A DNA stretch of 64,000 nucleotides from Pectobacterium sp. CFBP8739 (GCF_013449375.1 NZ_JACDRR010000028.1:41395-105394), one strand, 5' to 3'. Numbered from the stretch's first letter, positions 1-11,364 are shown. Program-made: numbers and translations. The notes: generated from the letters alone by a model not told the origin.

Positions 1-1
1 T

Positions 2-1501
2 AATCGCCTGTGGCCTGTTTCCGGCCTGCTATCAGCCACGCTGCTGCTTTCAGGCTGCTTCAACGAGCCGGAGGAAAAGCACACCTCGCATCATGACGGT
101 CGCATCAAACTGGCAATGCTTCAACCGCCGCGCTCTGGCCTGACGCCGCTGAGCGATGATGCCTTTAAGCTGTCGCGCTGGAGCACGGCAGAAACGCTGG
201 TGGTGCTCGACAAACTCGGCGAAGCCCAACCCGCGTTGGCGACAAAATGGCAGCAGATCGATGATAAATCCTGGCGTTTTGAACTGCGCCCCAACGTCCA
301 TTTTCACGATAACACCACGTTAAACGCCGCCACAGTGGTTAACGCACTCACCGTAGCATCCACCGCTGCTCCCAAGCCGCGTATTCTGGACGGCGTGCAG
401 TTAACGGTGAAAGCCGATGGCGATAACGCCGTGATTGTTTCTACCGCTAAAGCGGATCCGTTGCTGCCTCAGCGCTTATCCAGCCCGCAGTTAGCGATTC
501 TCTCCACCGCGGCATACGGTAAAAATGGCGTCGTTAACCCGATCAATACCGGAAGCGGCCCGTTTGTTCTGCGTAGCGTCAGTGGCACCAGCAGCGCGGT
601 ACTGGACAGATTCGACGGTTACTGGGGTGAGAAAGCACAGGCCAGCGGCATCGATGTCAGCTTTGTTTCTGACGGCACCGCGCGCGCGGCTGCATTGCGT
701 ACCGGCACAGCAGACATTGTCGAAGCCATTCCGGTTTCTCAGGCACCGCTGTTGGATCAATCGCTGGTGCATGAAGTCCCGATGCCGCGCACCAATACGC
801 TATATCTGAATACGCGCCAAGGTGTGATGCAAGATCCCGCGATGCGTGCAGCCGTGCGTGATGCGATCAATCGCCAACAGTTGGTGGATAACGTCTATGA
901 GAAGCGTGCCGATATCGCGCAGGGTCTGTTAGGTCCCGCACTACCGTGGGCGGCGGAACTGCGCCAGCCGGTGGCGAATCCGGTCAAAGCCGGTACACCT
1001 GCGGGGGCGACGATCACGCTGGCCACCTTCAGCGATCGCGCCGAGCTGCCTGAGGTGGCGGTCTATCTGGCGCAGCAGCTTACCGCCGCGGGATTTACGG
1101 TGAAACAGGTGGTGCGTGAGTATGCACAGATTGAGTCCGACGCGCTGGCAGGCAAATTTGACGCCTTTATTTTATCCCGCGCGACGGTGCTGGATTCCGG
1201 CGATCCGGTGGCTTATCTGTACAGCGATTTTGCCTGCGAAGGGTCGTTCAACATCGCGCAGCTGTGCCACCCAGAGATCGATCAGGCGTTACAAAAAGCG
1301 GCTGCGATTCCAGCGGGTGAAGCTCGTCGTCAGGCCATCATGCAGGTAGAGAATCTGATCCTTGCCAGTGATGCCGCGATCCCAATGCTGCATGAACGCG
1401 TGATTCAAGGTGAGAGCGCACAGGTAAAGGACGCCCTGCGTGACCCGCGTGAACGTACGCTGATTAACGCCGCTACGCACATTGTCGCCAGCGCTAAATA
1501 A
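2..1501 (+). CDS. ABC transporter substrate-binding lipoprotein, family 5, 5' end cut by window
   Basis: The reading frame is open from the first bases of the window, so the start codon lies upstream. The first visible residues are a hydrophobic stretch ending in a lipobox (LSGC, Cys at about base 56), which predicts a lipid-anchored periplasmic protein. The rest has the layout of family 5 solute-binding proteins (peptide, nickel, opine type), including the early SWRFELRPNVHFHD segment typical of that family. The fused permease follows 38 bases downstream, so the two very likely form one importer. No ATPase gene is visible here; it may lie upstream. The substrate cannot be read from the sequence: peptide, nickel or a metal chelate are all possible. 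Family assignment is firm, substrate unknown. Confidence 0.85.
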   Translation, partial: NRLWPVSGLLSATLLLSGCFNEPEEKHTSHHDGRIKLAMLQPPRSGLTPLSDDAFKLSRWSTAETLVVLDKLGEAQPALATKWQQIDDKSWRFELRPNVHFHDNTTLNAATVVNALTVASTAAPKPRILDGVQLTVKADGDNAVIVSTAKADPLLPQRLSSPQLAILSTAAYGKNGVVNPINTGSGPFVLRSVSGTSSAVLDRFDGYWGEKAQASGIDVSFVSDGTARAAALRTGTADIVEAIPVSQAPLLDQSLVHEVPMPRTNTLYLNTRQGVMQDPAMRAAVRDAINRQQLVDNVYEKRADIAQGLLGPALPWAAELRQPVANPVKAGTPAGATITLATFSDRAELPEVAVYLAQQLTAAGFTVKQVVREYAQIESDALAGKFDAFILSRATVLDSGDPVAYLYSDFACEGSFNIAQLCHPEIDQALQKAAAIPAGEARRQAIMQVENLILASDAAIPMLHERVIQGESAQVKDALRDPRERTLINAATHIVASAK

Positions 1502-1539
1502 CGGGTAACCCGCCCAGTAACCAGAAAGATGACGAGTTT

Positions 1540-3318
1540 ATGAGTGAATCGCTCTATTGCCGCACCTGTGCGACCCTCCGCCAGACGCAACGCCCGCGAT
1601 ACGGCCTGCTGATTCCGCTGTTTTCGCGGCTGCTGACGCTGGCGGGCATTGTGGTGCTGATTGGTATGCTGCCGTGGTTGTCCGGTCAGGATCCGGCGCT
1701 GGCGCTACTACGTGCCCGTTCCGGCGAGCAGGAAGCGACGGCGGAAACGCTCAACGCGATTCGTCATTCTCTCGGGCTGGATCAGGGACCGCTGCGCCTA
1801 CTGCTGAACTGGCTAACGGGGTTGTTGCACGGTGATGCAGGCAACTCCTGGGTTTCAGGCCGCCCTGTGCTCCCAGGGATGCTACAGGCGGCGGGTGTCT
1901 CGCTCACGCTGATGGCTACCTCGGCGCTGGTTGCCTTCACGCTGGCGGCCATGCTGTGCGCGCCGACCTTTCGGCACGGATTACGTGGTCAGATTCATCG
2001 TTCAGGCGGCCTGTTTGCCGCCTTATTTACCGCGCTGCCCGAATTTCTGCTGGCATCCTTTTTGCTGATCGTCGGTGCCATCTGGTTACAGTGGTTCCCG
2101 CCTTATGGCTGGCAGGGCTTGCACTACGTCGTGCTCCCGTCTCTGGCGCTCGGTATTCCGGCAGGCGGCTACCTTGGCCGGATCATTTCCGATGCGATCT
2201 CCGCCACTTTTAGCGAAAACTGGCTTACCACCTGGAGCGTGGCAGGCGTCAGCCGTCGTCATATCGCACTGGCGGTGCTGAAGCGCACGTTGCCGAGCGT
2301 CATGCCGCTGGTCGGGCTGGTGCTGGTCTCATTAACCGGCGGAGCCATCGCCGTCGAAAAAGTCTTTGCGATTCCCGGGCTCGGACGCGCGACACTGGGT
2401 GCCGCCGCCGCGCAGGATCTACCTGCCTTGCAGGTTGGCGTGCTGATTCTGTTACTCATCGCCTCGTTGGCGGGGATGGCGGCCAGCGGCGTACGGCTGC
2501 TGATTCTCGGGCGCGCGCTGCGGAGCGGCGCGATGCCCGTACCGGAAGAGCACGGTAGCCCTGCCTCTCGCTATGCCGTCTGGCTGCCGATTCTCTGTGT
2601 GCTGCTGCTGGCGCTGCTGTTGCTGGCTGGCCTGCCGCGTGATCCCTATACTTCGGCCTTTCTGCGTCTGCAACCACCGTCGTTCCTGCTGCCTTTTGGC
2701 GCGGATGCGATGGGGCGTGATTTGCTGGCACGCGTCGCACACGGTACGTTAAATACCTGTCTGCTGGCGCTGGTAGTCTCGCTGGCCTGTCTGGCTATCG
2801 GACTGTTGGTTGGGCTGTTTCCGCGTCTGCTCACCGGCCCCATTGAAGTCACTAACGCCCTGCCGCCAGTGATTGCCGGGCTGCTGGTTGCTGCGGTAAA
2901 CGGCCCGACGGCAACGGGTGCGGCGATTGCCGTCATTGCCGTCAGTTGGGCACCACTTGCAGCCCACACGGCGGCACTGGTGGCTGAAATCAATGCGCGC
3001 CCTTATATTCGAATGCTGCCGATTCTCGGCGTCGGCCCGATACGGCGCAGCCTGTTCTATATTCTGCCCGCGCTGATTGGCCCGCTTTTCCGTCACGCAA
3101 TGCTAAAACTGCCAGGCATCGCGCTGGCGCTGGCATCGCTCGGCTTTTTAGGTCTGGGCGCCTCCCCGCCGACACCAGAATGGGGACGCGTGCTGGCAGA
3201 AGGGATGCCGTATATCGAACGTGCCTTCTGGGGCGTGCTGGCACCGGCGGCCGCACTCGGCGTATTGTCGATACTGGCCGTGAGCGCGGCGAATCTCTCC
3301 GGTCGCCACAAGCACTAA
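1540..3318 (+). CDS. Fused ABC transporter permease (DppB-like plus DppC-like halves)
   Basis: This 592-residue inner-membrane protein carries two permease units that are usually separate proteins. Residues of about 25-275 resemble DppB/NikB, with a cytoplasmic coupling loop near VAGVSRRHIALAVLKR. Residues of about 340-590 resemble DppC/NikC, with a second coupling loop near LGVGPIRRSLFYILP. A normal DppB or DppC is around 300-340 residues, so the length fits a fusion. It lies 38 bases behind the binding lipoprotein and is probably co-transcribed with it. No ATPase follows; the next gene is amn. The reading frame is uninterrupted, so this looks like a genuine fusion rather than a frameshift artefact. 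Confidence 0.85.
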   Translation: MSESLYCRTCATLRQTQRPRYGLLIPLFSRLLTLAGIVVLIGMLPWLSGQDPALALLRARSGEQEATAETLNAIRHSLGLDQGPLRLLLNWLTGLLHGDAGNSWVSGRPVLPGMLQAAGVSLTLMATSALVAFTLAAMLCAPTFRHGLRGQIHRSGGLFAALFTALPEFLLASFLLIVGAIWLQWFPPYGWQGLHYVVLPSLALGIPAGGYLGRIISDAISATFSENWLTTWSVAGVSRRHIALAVLKRTLPSVMPLVGLVLVSLTGGAIAVEKVFAIPGLGRATLGAAAAQDLPALQVGVLILLLIASLAGMAASGVRLLILGRALRSGAMPVPEEHGSPASRYAVWLPILCVLLLALLLLAGLPRDPYTSAFLRLQPPSFLLPFGADAMGRDLLARVAHGTLNTCLLALVVSLACLAIGLLVGLFPRLLTGPIEVTNALPPVIAGLLVAAVNGPTATGAAIAVIAVSWAPLAAHTAALVAEINARPYIRMLPILGVGPIRRSLFYILPALIGPLFRHAMLKLPGIALALASLGFLGLGASPPTPEWGRVLAEGMPYIERAFWGVLAPAAALGVLSILAVSAANLSGRHKH

Positions 3319-3456
3319 TCTATCGAGGGAGACCGCCTAAGCGCTGGCTTATCTTCACGCTTACCGCTCCGCCAGATTTCACGATGGCGGGACTGTGCAT
3401 GTTCAGTTACGCTGTGAGCTAACTTCTGCCTAAGTACAGAATTTAAAGGAGAGAAT

Positions 3457-4917
3457 ATGCATAACAGCGGATCCCACGTCAGTCTTACCGTCACGCAGGC
3501 TCTGGATAAACTGGAAGCGCTGTATGATGACGCCGTCTCAGCGCTGCGCGACGCCATCGGGGACTTCATCAATGATGGCACCCTGCCCGATGCCAACGCG
3601 CGTGCGGCGGGATTATTTTCCTACCCGGCCTTGCGCGTCAGTTGGAACGGCAATTCGACCGGCCATCCCCGCCATCGCGCCTATGGACGTTTCACCCATC
3701 CCGGTAGCTACTCCACCACCGTGACCCGTCCGGCATTCCTGCGTGCTTATCTGACAGAACAGTTGGCGTTGCTGGAGGGGGATTATGATGTCACCATTGA
3801 GGTCAGCCCGTCTCAGCAGGAAATCCCGTTCCCCTACGTACTCGACGGTTCCGATCTGATTCTTGACCGCTCCATGAGCGCGGGCATCGCCAAACATTTC
3901 CCCACCACGGAACTGTCACAGATTGGAGACGAGACGGCCGATGGGTTGTTTCATGCCACCACCACATCACCGCTGTCGCACTTCGACGCGCTGCGCACCG
4001 ATTTCTCGCTGGCGCGGCTTCGTCACTACACCGGCACGCCGGTGGAACATATTCAGCCATTCATTCTTTTCACCAACTACACCCGTTATGTCGATGAGTT
4101 TGTGCGCTGGGCGTGTGCGCAAATTGCCGATCCCGATAGCCCCTATGAAGCGCTATCCTGCGCGGGCGGTATCTACATCACCGCCGACACGCCTAACCCA
4201 GAGCAGACGGTGTCCGATCTGGCCTGGAAGAACCACCAGATGCCTGCCTATCATCTGATTCCTCGTCAAGGGAAAGGGATTACGATGGTCAACATTGGCG
4301 TCGGGCCATCCAATGCCAAAACCATCTGCGACCACCTTGCGGTGATGCGTCCGCATGCCTGGCTGATGATCGGCCACTGCGGCGGCCTGCGCGAGAGTCA
4401 GTCCATCGGTGACTATGTGCTGGCGCACGCTTACCTGCGTGACGATCACGTACTGGATGCGGTGTTGCCGCCTGACATCCCGATTCCTAGCATCGCCGAA
4501 GTGCAGCGCGCGCTGTACGACGCCACCAAGATGGTCAGCGGTATGCCGGGAGAAGAGGTTAAACAGCGCCTACGTACTGGCACGGTGGTGACTACCGATG
4601 ACCGCAACTGGGAATTACGCTACGCCGCCTCCGCCCTGCGCTTTAACCTCAGTCGTGCCGTTGCGGTAGATATGGAAAGTGCGACGATTGCCGCCCAGGG
4701 TTACCGCTTCCGTGTCCCTTACGGCACGCTGCTGTGCGTTTCGGATAAGCCGTTGCACGGTGAAATCAAGCTGCCAGGACAGGCGAACCGTTTCTATGAA
4801 GGGGCAATTTCGGAGCATTTGCAGATTGGCATCTGCGCTATCGATCTGCTGCGGGCGGAAAGCGACAAGCTACACTCGCGCAAACTGCGTACCTTTAACG
4901 AACCGCCGTTCCGCTAG
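3457..4917 (+). CDS. amn: AMP nucleosidase
   Basis: This 486-residue cytosolic enzyme hydrolyses AMP to adenine and ribose 5-phosphate (EC 3.2.2.4) and helps set adenylate levels. The length is very close to E. coli Amn. The N-terminal AMP-nucleosidase domain is followed by a C-terminal phosphorylase-type nucleosidase domain, with the GVGPSNAKT and VAVDMESATIA segments that shape the nucleoside site. An AAGGAGAG ribosome-binding site sits just before the ATG. The 138-base gap from the upstream permease gene and the housekeeping role suggest independent transcription. Confidence 0.95.
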   Translation: MHNSGSHVSLTVTQALDKLEALYDDAVSALRDAIGDFINDGTLPDANARAAGLFSYPALRVSWNGNSTGHPRHRAYGRFTHPGSYSTTVTRPAFLRAYLTEQLALLEGDYDVTIEVSPSQQEIPFPYVLDGSDLILDRSMSAGIAKHFPTTELSQIGDETADGLFHATTTSPLSHFDALRTDFSLARLRHYTGTPVEHIQPFILFTNYTRYVDEFVRWACAQIADPDSPYEALSCAGGIYITADTPNPEQTVSDLAWKNHQMPAYHLIPRQGKGITMVNIGVGPSNAKTICDHLAVMRPHAWLMIGHCGGLRESQSIGDYVLAHAYLRDDHVLDAVLPPDIPIPSIAEVQRALYDATKMVSGMPGEEVKQRLRTGTVVTTDDRNWELRYAASALRFNLSRAVAVDMESATIAAQGYRFRVPYGTLLCVSDKPLHGEIKLPGQANRFYEGAISEHLQIGICAIDLLRAESDKLHSRKLRTFNEPPFR

Positions 4918-4939
4918 TCACAGAATGTGAGCTCCAGTA

Positions 4940-4963
4940 GGCAACCGCCTGTCAGGGGTTGCC
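4940..4963. terminator. Possible bidirectional terminator between amn and the AraC gene
   Basis: The inverted repeat GGCAACC / GGTTGCC with a 10-base loop lies in the 53-base gap between two convergent genes. No strong T-run follows on either side, so its strength is uncertain. Confidence 0.4.
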
Positions 4964-4970
4964 CGCTCCG

Positions 4971-5903
4971 CTACCGGCGTGCTGCAATCGTTTTTGGGTT
5001 ACGGTTAAAATAGCGCGTAAATGCCAGACTGAAATTAGCGGGATGCCGATAGCCAACTTGCCAGGCCGTCTGCGCCACCTGAAATCCCTGATCCAACAAC
5101 TGATGCGCCCGCTCCATACGCATCCGCAATAGCATCTGACCCGGTGTGGTCGCGAAGCAGCGATGAAACCCAAGTTTGAGTCTGGATTCGCTCATCCCCG
5201 CCTGCGTCGCCATGCAGGCCAGCGTCAGCGGTTCAGCCAGATGTTCACGCATCCACCGGCATACCTGTTCCAGTTGCTGCCGCTCCTGTAGATGAATAGC
5301 ACCACGCCTTTCTTCCGGCTGTAGGAAGTGGCGGTGCTGCGATAACAGGCTTAAGGCGTGGATATGACGACTCAGCGGATCGGCGTCGCCACACAGTGCA
5401 TTCACATGAACCTGGCTGGCTACAGAGACGGGCGCAAACGCACGCTGCTGAACCCCGTCGGCATTGAACAGCTGTTCCGCACAGTCCGTGCCAAAATAAC
5501 GCGCCACCGCCGTTTTCCCCACTAGCAAGCGTAGCTGATCGATCTGTTGTTGCGCCTGATAATGACGTTCACCTACGCTGGCGCCAAACGTCGTGATCGT
5601 GACATGCTGTTGGCGAAACCAGATCTGTGAACCGCTGCGATCGTAATATGCTGACTCCCCTGCCAGCGCAAACGTCATGACCAACATGGGTTGCGAATGT
5701 GGGTTCTGCGTTTCTTCCACTAAAGCGCAGCGCGGACGGTACTGCGAACGAACCAGCGACAGCTCGGCATCAATACAGCTGAAATCCGACCAACATTCAC
5801 CGATATTGTCCGGCAGGAGACGGCGAGCGCCTGAGAGACTCACCTCGCTAGCACTGCACCGCTCGTCTGCTAGTTTTTCACGTTGCCTTTGTCGCCTTTG
5901 CAT
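4971..5903 (-). CDS. AraC-family transcriptional regulator, PchR-like
   Basis: The C-terminal 100 residues form an AraC/XylS DNA-binding domain with two helix-turn-helix motifs (LACMATQAGMSESRLK and AQTAWQVGYRHPANFSLAF). The N-terminal sensing part resembles siderophore regulators of the PchR/YbtA group, by impression only. The frame stays open to 6023, but that start would almost touch the divergent gene at 6026. The ATG at 5903 is preferred: it follows a purine-rich GGGGGAAGGGG stretch and leaves room for the Fur box at 5960. It is divergent from a methyltransferase gene and may control it. Family confidence is high; the effector is inferred from the Fur box. Confidence 0.8.
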   Translation of the reverse strand: MQRRQRQREKLADERCSASEVSLSGARRLLPDNIGECWSDFSCIDAELSLVRSQYRPRCALVEETQNPHSQPMLVMTFALAGESAYYDRSGSQIWFRQQHVTITTFGASVGERHYQAQQQIDQLRLLVGKTAVARYFGTDCAEQLFNADGVQQRAFAPVSVASQVHVNALCGDADPLSRHIHALSLLSQHRHFLQPEERRGAIHLQERQQLEQVCRWMREHLAEPLTLACMATQAGMSESRLKLGFHRCFATTPGQMLLRMRMERAHQLLDQGFQVAQTAWQVGYRHPANFSLAFTRYFNRNPKTIAARR

Positions 5904-5959
5904 CCCCTTCCCCCGCCGTTTCGCATAGGAAAAACGCCGTCTCGCATAACAATGAACAT

Positions 5960-5978
5960 AATAACGATTCTCATTTAT
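5960..5978. promoter_or_regulatory. Fur box in the AraC / methyltransferase divergent region
   Basis: AATAACGATTCTCATTTAT matches the 19-base Fur consensus at 12 positions, including the core CGATnnTCATT. Its place between two divergent starts would allow iron control of both genes. Confidence 0.6.
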
Positions 5979-6025
5979 AGATAGCATATTCCCTACCGAC
6001 TGACCATCAATGAGGCAGACCACTT

Positions 6026-7012
6026 ATGAATCCATTAGAGACATTATGGCAACTGGCCGCCAGCAGCGTACAAGCCGATGCTTTACATTTGGCGCTGGAG
6101 CAGCAGATTTTTGACCGACTGGAAGCGATCACCACGCCGGAACAGTTGGCGGCAGAGTTGGGCTGGCAGCCAGAGAAAACCGGATTTCTGCTCGACATGC
6201 TGTGGAGTATGCAATTTTTGACGCGCCATCACGACGGCTATCGCACCGCCCCAGCCTGCGCCGCCGTACTCTGTCGCAGCCGTTCGCGGTTTCTGGGCGA
6301 TGCCTGGCGTTTTCGCCTCACCAGCCTACGCCAGTTTGGTCAGGGGCTTGGTGACGGGATGCGTCAGCCACTGCCAGCACAGCTAAGCGAGTTACCGCGT
6401 GACGCTGCATGGGCCAATGCGGCAGAGCGACAGATCGCTCAAGAGCAGCGTTCGATAACGGCAGACCTTGCCGATAGTCTGCTCTCCAGTCTGCCGGATT
6501 TCCCACACATCAGACACATTCTCGATTTGGGCGGTGGCCCTGGTTGGGTGGCGATTACGCTGGCGCTGCGCCACGCGCAGATCTCCGGCACGGTGTATGA
6601 TCTGCCGCAAACCGCCGCCGTGGCACAGCGTAATATTGATGCCGCCGGATTATCCACAAGGCTGTCGGCACACAGCGGCGCGTTTCCTGTCGAAAAATAC
6701 GATCTGATTTGGAGTTCTTCTTTCCTGCATTTTGTCGAAGATATTCCCACCATGCTGGTTACACTCCACAACGCGCTAACGTCAGAAGGCACGCTGGTGC
6801 TGGCACAGGCAGAAATCGCGGAAGAAGCCGATGCCGCCGCCCCAATTCTGCCGTTTTATCTGTCGATGCAAATGAGCGGACGCCACGTCACGCGAGAAGG
6901 TCAACTGACGCAGTGGCTACTGGCTGCTGGCTTTACCTCTGTCGAAACCCGACGTCATCAGGCATTTCCCATGGCGCCGTTGAATGTGTTGATCGCCCGT
7001 AAACACCCATAA
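6026..7012 (+). CDS. Class I SAM-dependent methyltransferase (O-methyltransferase type)
   Basis: This 328-residue protein has an N-terminal winged-helix dimerisation region (about 1-110) and a C-terminal Rossmann methyltransferase domain. The SAM-binding motif I is HILDLGGGPGWVAI (about residue 168), followed by the acidic YDLPQ segment and the SSFLHF motif. This order is typical of small-molecule O-methyltransferases. It is divergent from a PchR-like AraC regulator across a Fur box, so its product may be made under iron limitation. The substrate is unknown and no biosynthetic partner genes lie beside it in the window. Confidence 0.75.
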   Translation: MNPLETLWQLAASSVQADALHLALEQQIFDRLEAITTPEQLAAELGWQPEKTGFLLDMLWSMQFLTRHHDGYRTAPACAAVLCRSRSRFLGDAWRFRLTSLRQFGQGLGDGMRQPLPAQLSELPRDAAWANAAERQIAQEQRSITADLADSLLSSLPDFPHIRHILDLGGGPGWVAITLALRHAQISGTVYDLPQTAAVAQRNIDAAGLSTRLSAHSGAFPVEKYDLIWSSSFLHFVEDIPTMLVTLHNALTSEGTLVLAQAEIAEEADAAAPILPFYLSMQMSGRHVTREGQLTQWLLAAGFTSVETRRHQAFPMAPLNVLIARKHP

Positions 7013-7062
7013 CCGTGCACTACGGGCCATACATTCCTGAATGTAAGACGCACCCAGAATGT

Positions 7063-7091
7063 AAAAAGCCAGTCAGCAAACGCTGACTGGC
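7063..7091 (-). terminator. Rho-independent terminator of the chemoreceptor gene
   Basis: A perfect 10-base-pair stem (GCCAGTCAGC / GCTGACTGGC, loop of 4) is followed on the minus strand by a run of five T. It lies about 90 bases past the end of the chemoreceptor gene at 7179. Confidence 0.75.
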
Positions 7092-7178
7092 AAACAACAC
7101 CTTTAATAATATTCTCTGCTTTATTATTCCTTATTTTCACGCTATCGCTGACGTGCTGGCGACCCTATCTTTTCATTA

Positions 7179-8846
7179 TCAGAAACGGGTCCAGTCAGAT
7201 GCCCCTCGAGGTGAAGCTTTAGCTGAAACAGGAAGCATCGCGACCAGCGACAGCGTCTCCGTTGCTGGCTGCTTGGACACCGAACGTTCATAGCCTGCAA
7301 TCTTGAACACCGAAACCTCTCTGACGAGTTGATCCGCTTGTTCCTTGAGACTTTGCGCCGCCGCTGCGGACTCTTCCACCAACGCCGCATTTTGCTGTGT
7401 TGTTTGGTCCATTTGGCTAACCGCGATCCCGACCTGTTCAACCCCCGTCGACTGCTCGGCACTGGCAGAGCTAATCTCTGATACGGTATCGCTCAACTGG
7501 CGGATGGACATCACCACTTGCTGCATGGTTTCCCCCGCTTTATTCACCAATACCGAACCCCGTTCGACACGTTCAACGCTCGCCGTAATCAGATTTTTGA
7601 TCTCTTTCGCGGCTTCCGCACTGCGCTGTGCCAGATTACGCACTTCCCCCGCCACAACGGCGAATCCTCGCCCTTGCTCGCCCGCTCGAGCAGCCTCAAC
7701 GGCGGCGTTAAGCGCCAAAATATTCGTCTGGAACGCAATGCTGTCGATGACGTTGATAATGTCTGCAATACTGCGCGAACTTTCATTAATGGACTTCATT
7801 GTGCCCACCACGTCATTGACAACCTCCCCCCCCTCACGCGCAACGTTACTCGCATTTTGCGCCAGCACGTTAGCCTGACGGGCATTGTCGGCATTGTTTT
7901 TTACCGTCATCCCTAATTGCGTCATGGTTGAAGAGGTTTCTTCGAGTGCGCTCGCCTGCTCTTCGGTCCGTGATGACAAATCCGCGTTACCCTGAGCAAT
8001 CTGCATACTGGCCGTCGCGACACTCTCTGCATTATTCCTGACGCCAATCACCATCCGCGTCAACGCAGCCTGCATCTCCTTCATTTCTTCCAGCAGCAAA
8101 CCCGTTTCATCACGGCTATTCACCTCAATTGAACCGCTCAAATCCCCCGCGCTGATACGCTTTGCAGAGGAAAGTGCGGTGAATAACGGAACGGTGACGC
8201 TGCGGGTTAATGACCAGGCGGTAAGGCACCCAAAAACGGTTGAGAGCGCAGACAATATGAGTATCCACACGAGCGCATTTGAAATATAGGCTTTCGTTAT
8301 CTGTTTGGCATCATCAACATACGCAGTCTGTAATTCGGTAAATTCACGCAGTTTGGCAAAATAAACCGCTTGAATATTAGCAATATCACCAAATACCAGC
8401 TCTGTTGCCAGCGCATCCTCATCGTCCATCGCATAGCCAATCGCTTTATTAATGCTCAGGCTATATTGTTTCCTGATATCGATAAGTTGATTAAATAACA
8501 CCCGCGCCCGATCCGAATTGACCATCCCATCAAGCTTTTTATATATCTCACTAGCCGTGTCCGTCGTTTTTGCTATGGTTGCCTTCAGTTCTTGTTTTTC
8601 CTGATTTCTGTCTGCGGGGAGGAGAATGATATCCCGCAGCGTGCGGACGTTGGTATTCAATACATCTTGAATATCGCGCAGCATATCAACTTTGACCATT
8701 CTATCTTCAGTGACTTTATCAAATTCAGCACCAATGTTTTTCATGAAATAATAGCTAATAGATGACAAAATCAAGGTCATTACAATCAGCAAACCAAACC
8801 CAAGAAAAAGCCGATTGCCAATTTTTATATTTTTAAAAAAAATCAT
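7179..8846 (-). CDS. Methyl-accepting chemotaxis protein
   Basis: This 555-residue inner-membrane chemoreceptor has an N-terminal membrane segment (about 10-32), a periplasmic four-helix-type ligand domain (about 35-190), a second membrane segment (about 190-212), a HAMP linker and a long cytoplasmic signalling coiled coil. The signalling tip contains the near-invariant hairpin around [18 protein letters not shown]. The protein ends in DWTRF, a W-x-x-F pentapeptide like the NWETF CheR-docking tail of high-abundance receptors, so it probably tethers its own methyltransferase. It is a single gene. The ligand cannot be told from the sequence. Confidence 0.92.
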   Translation of the reverse strand: MIFFKNIKIGNRLFLGFGLLIVMTLILSSISYYFMKNIGAEFDKVTEDRMVKVDMLRDIQDVLNTNVRTLRDIILLPADRNQEKQELKATIAKTTDTASEIYKKLDGMVNSDRARVLFNQLIDIRKQYSLSINKAIGYAMDDEDALATELVFGDIANIQAVYFAKLREFTELQTAYVDDAKQITKAYISNALVWILILSALSTVFGCLTAWSLTRSVTVPLFTALSSAKRISAGDLSGSIEVNSRDETGLLLEEMKEMQAALTRMVIGVRNNAESVATASMQIAQGNADLSSRTEEQASALEETSSTMTQLGMTVKNNADNARQANVLAQNASNVAREGGEVVNDVVGTMKSINESSRSIADIINVIDSIAFQTNILALNAAVEAARAGEQGRGFAVVAGEVRNLAQRSAEAAKEIKNLITASVERVERGSVLVNKAGETMQQVVMSIRQLSDTVSEISSASAEQSTGVEQVGIAVSQMDQTTQQNAALVEESAAAAQSLKEQADQLVREVSVFKIAGYERSVSKQPATETLSLVAMLPVSAKASPRGASDWTRF

Positions 8847-9554
8847 GTTAGCACCAGAATATTACATTTTAAAAATTATTACCCAATAATGATTAACGAC
8901 AAGTTCTGCTGCCATCTGTTTAATAAAAAACATCACAGAATCTAAAACAGCCTATTATCACGCTGGGCACCCTGGCTTATCTAAATCTCTTATTTTCTGA
9001 TGTATGTAGCAGAATGCTGGCATAAGAAATCCATTTAGCCATATATTTTATTTCTCACCTTTCCTGAGTGTTGATGATGCTCACCTACTGAAACGATTTA
9101 CTTGATTAATTAACTTCCCGTTTACCTTGGCTCTAAAAAAACCATTAACGACACAGAAAACCTCATTACTGTGCAATTAAAAAAACAATAACTTCATTCA
9201 ATAATGAATAGCCATTACATGTATTAGCATTATCGTAAATATAAAAATCCCGCTATCAAACCAGCTAGAGTCTATAACTGTACACTATCATAAATGGAAT
9301 ATCGATCGAAAATAACGATCATTAAACCACTCAATTTCATCTATTCGATCGTTTTTTTCTATCAAAAAATAATAAAGGGAAAATTCTTATTCCCATTAAT
9401 TAAAAACACTTTATAAGTTAGAATGCTAATAATTTAGGTTGAATAACAACATCCTCGACCTCATTACCTTCCAAGGTGTTCAATACAGTGTAACGTGACT
9501 GAACTAATTAGATTTAAAGCATAATCGCAGAGGCCTGCTTATCGCATGAGGATC
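8847..9554. other. AT-rich noncoding stretch
   Basis: About 700 bases hold no convincing open frame on either strand. The promoter of the chemoreceptor should lie at its left end, but no clear sigma-28 site was found there. A weak hairpin (AACGATC at 9314-9320 with GATCGTT at 9347-9353) followed by seven T could end a small RNA, but the 26-base loop and 7-pair stem make this weak. Confidence 0.5.
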
Positions 9555-9584
9555 AAAAAAGCCAGTCAGTGAGGGCTGACTGGC
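9555..9584 (-). terminator. Rho-independent terminator of patA
   Basis: A 9-base-pair stem (GCCAGTCAG / CTGACTGGC, loop TGAGGG) is followed on the minus strand by six T. It lies about 45 bases past the patA stop. Confidence 0.8.
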
Positions 9585-9630
9585 TTTCGGGCTGAACCTA
9601 ATAGGGTGCTGCGTGTTTCCGTCTCGTTTT

Positions 9631-11079
<1,449 letters not shown>

Positions 11080-11083
11080 TTAA

Positions 11084-11099
11084 TGCACATAACACGCCA
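11084..11099 (-). promoter_or_regulatory. Sigma-54 type promoter of patA
   Basis: On the minus strand TGGCGTGTTATGTGCA carries the GG (-24) and GC (-12) pairs at the correct spacing of the TGGCACG-N4-TTGCA consensus, with three mismatches. E. coli ygjG is known to have a sigma-54 dependent promoter, which supports the call. Confidence 0.65.
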
Positions 11100-11263
11100 G
11101 TCGCCCGCCCCAAATCATAATAAAATACAAAAACGCGATCTAAACCAAAAATCCAGCATATAGTTTGAACTAATTTTTAATATTCAAAATTAATAACCAG
11201 TCAGAAGAGTGAATATCAGAGTGAAGGTGAGTGGAAAATCTCATGATGCCCCGTGCGTGCCCA

Positions 11264-11286
11264 GCGTGCCCTCTTTTGGGGCACGC
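11264..11286 (-). terminator. Hairpin downstream of patD
   Basis: GCGTGCCC pairs with GGGCACGC across a 7-base loop. There is no T-run on either side, so it may be a rho-independent terminator of low strength or an mRNA 3' stabiliser. Confidence 0.4.
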
Positions 11287-11364
11287 CGAGGCTGGACAAA
11301 CTCGCTATTTCAGCACCTGACGTCTTTTTCAAGACAAGCGACTCCTGAGACAGAGTGAATCATC

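Noticed and set aside
8680..8990. Sigma-28 promoter for the chemoreceptor at 7179-8846
   Set aside because: The best match has GTCGTTAA for the -10 but an 18-base spacer instead of 15.
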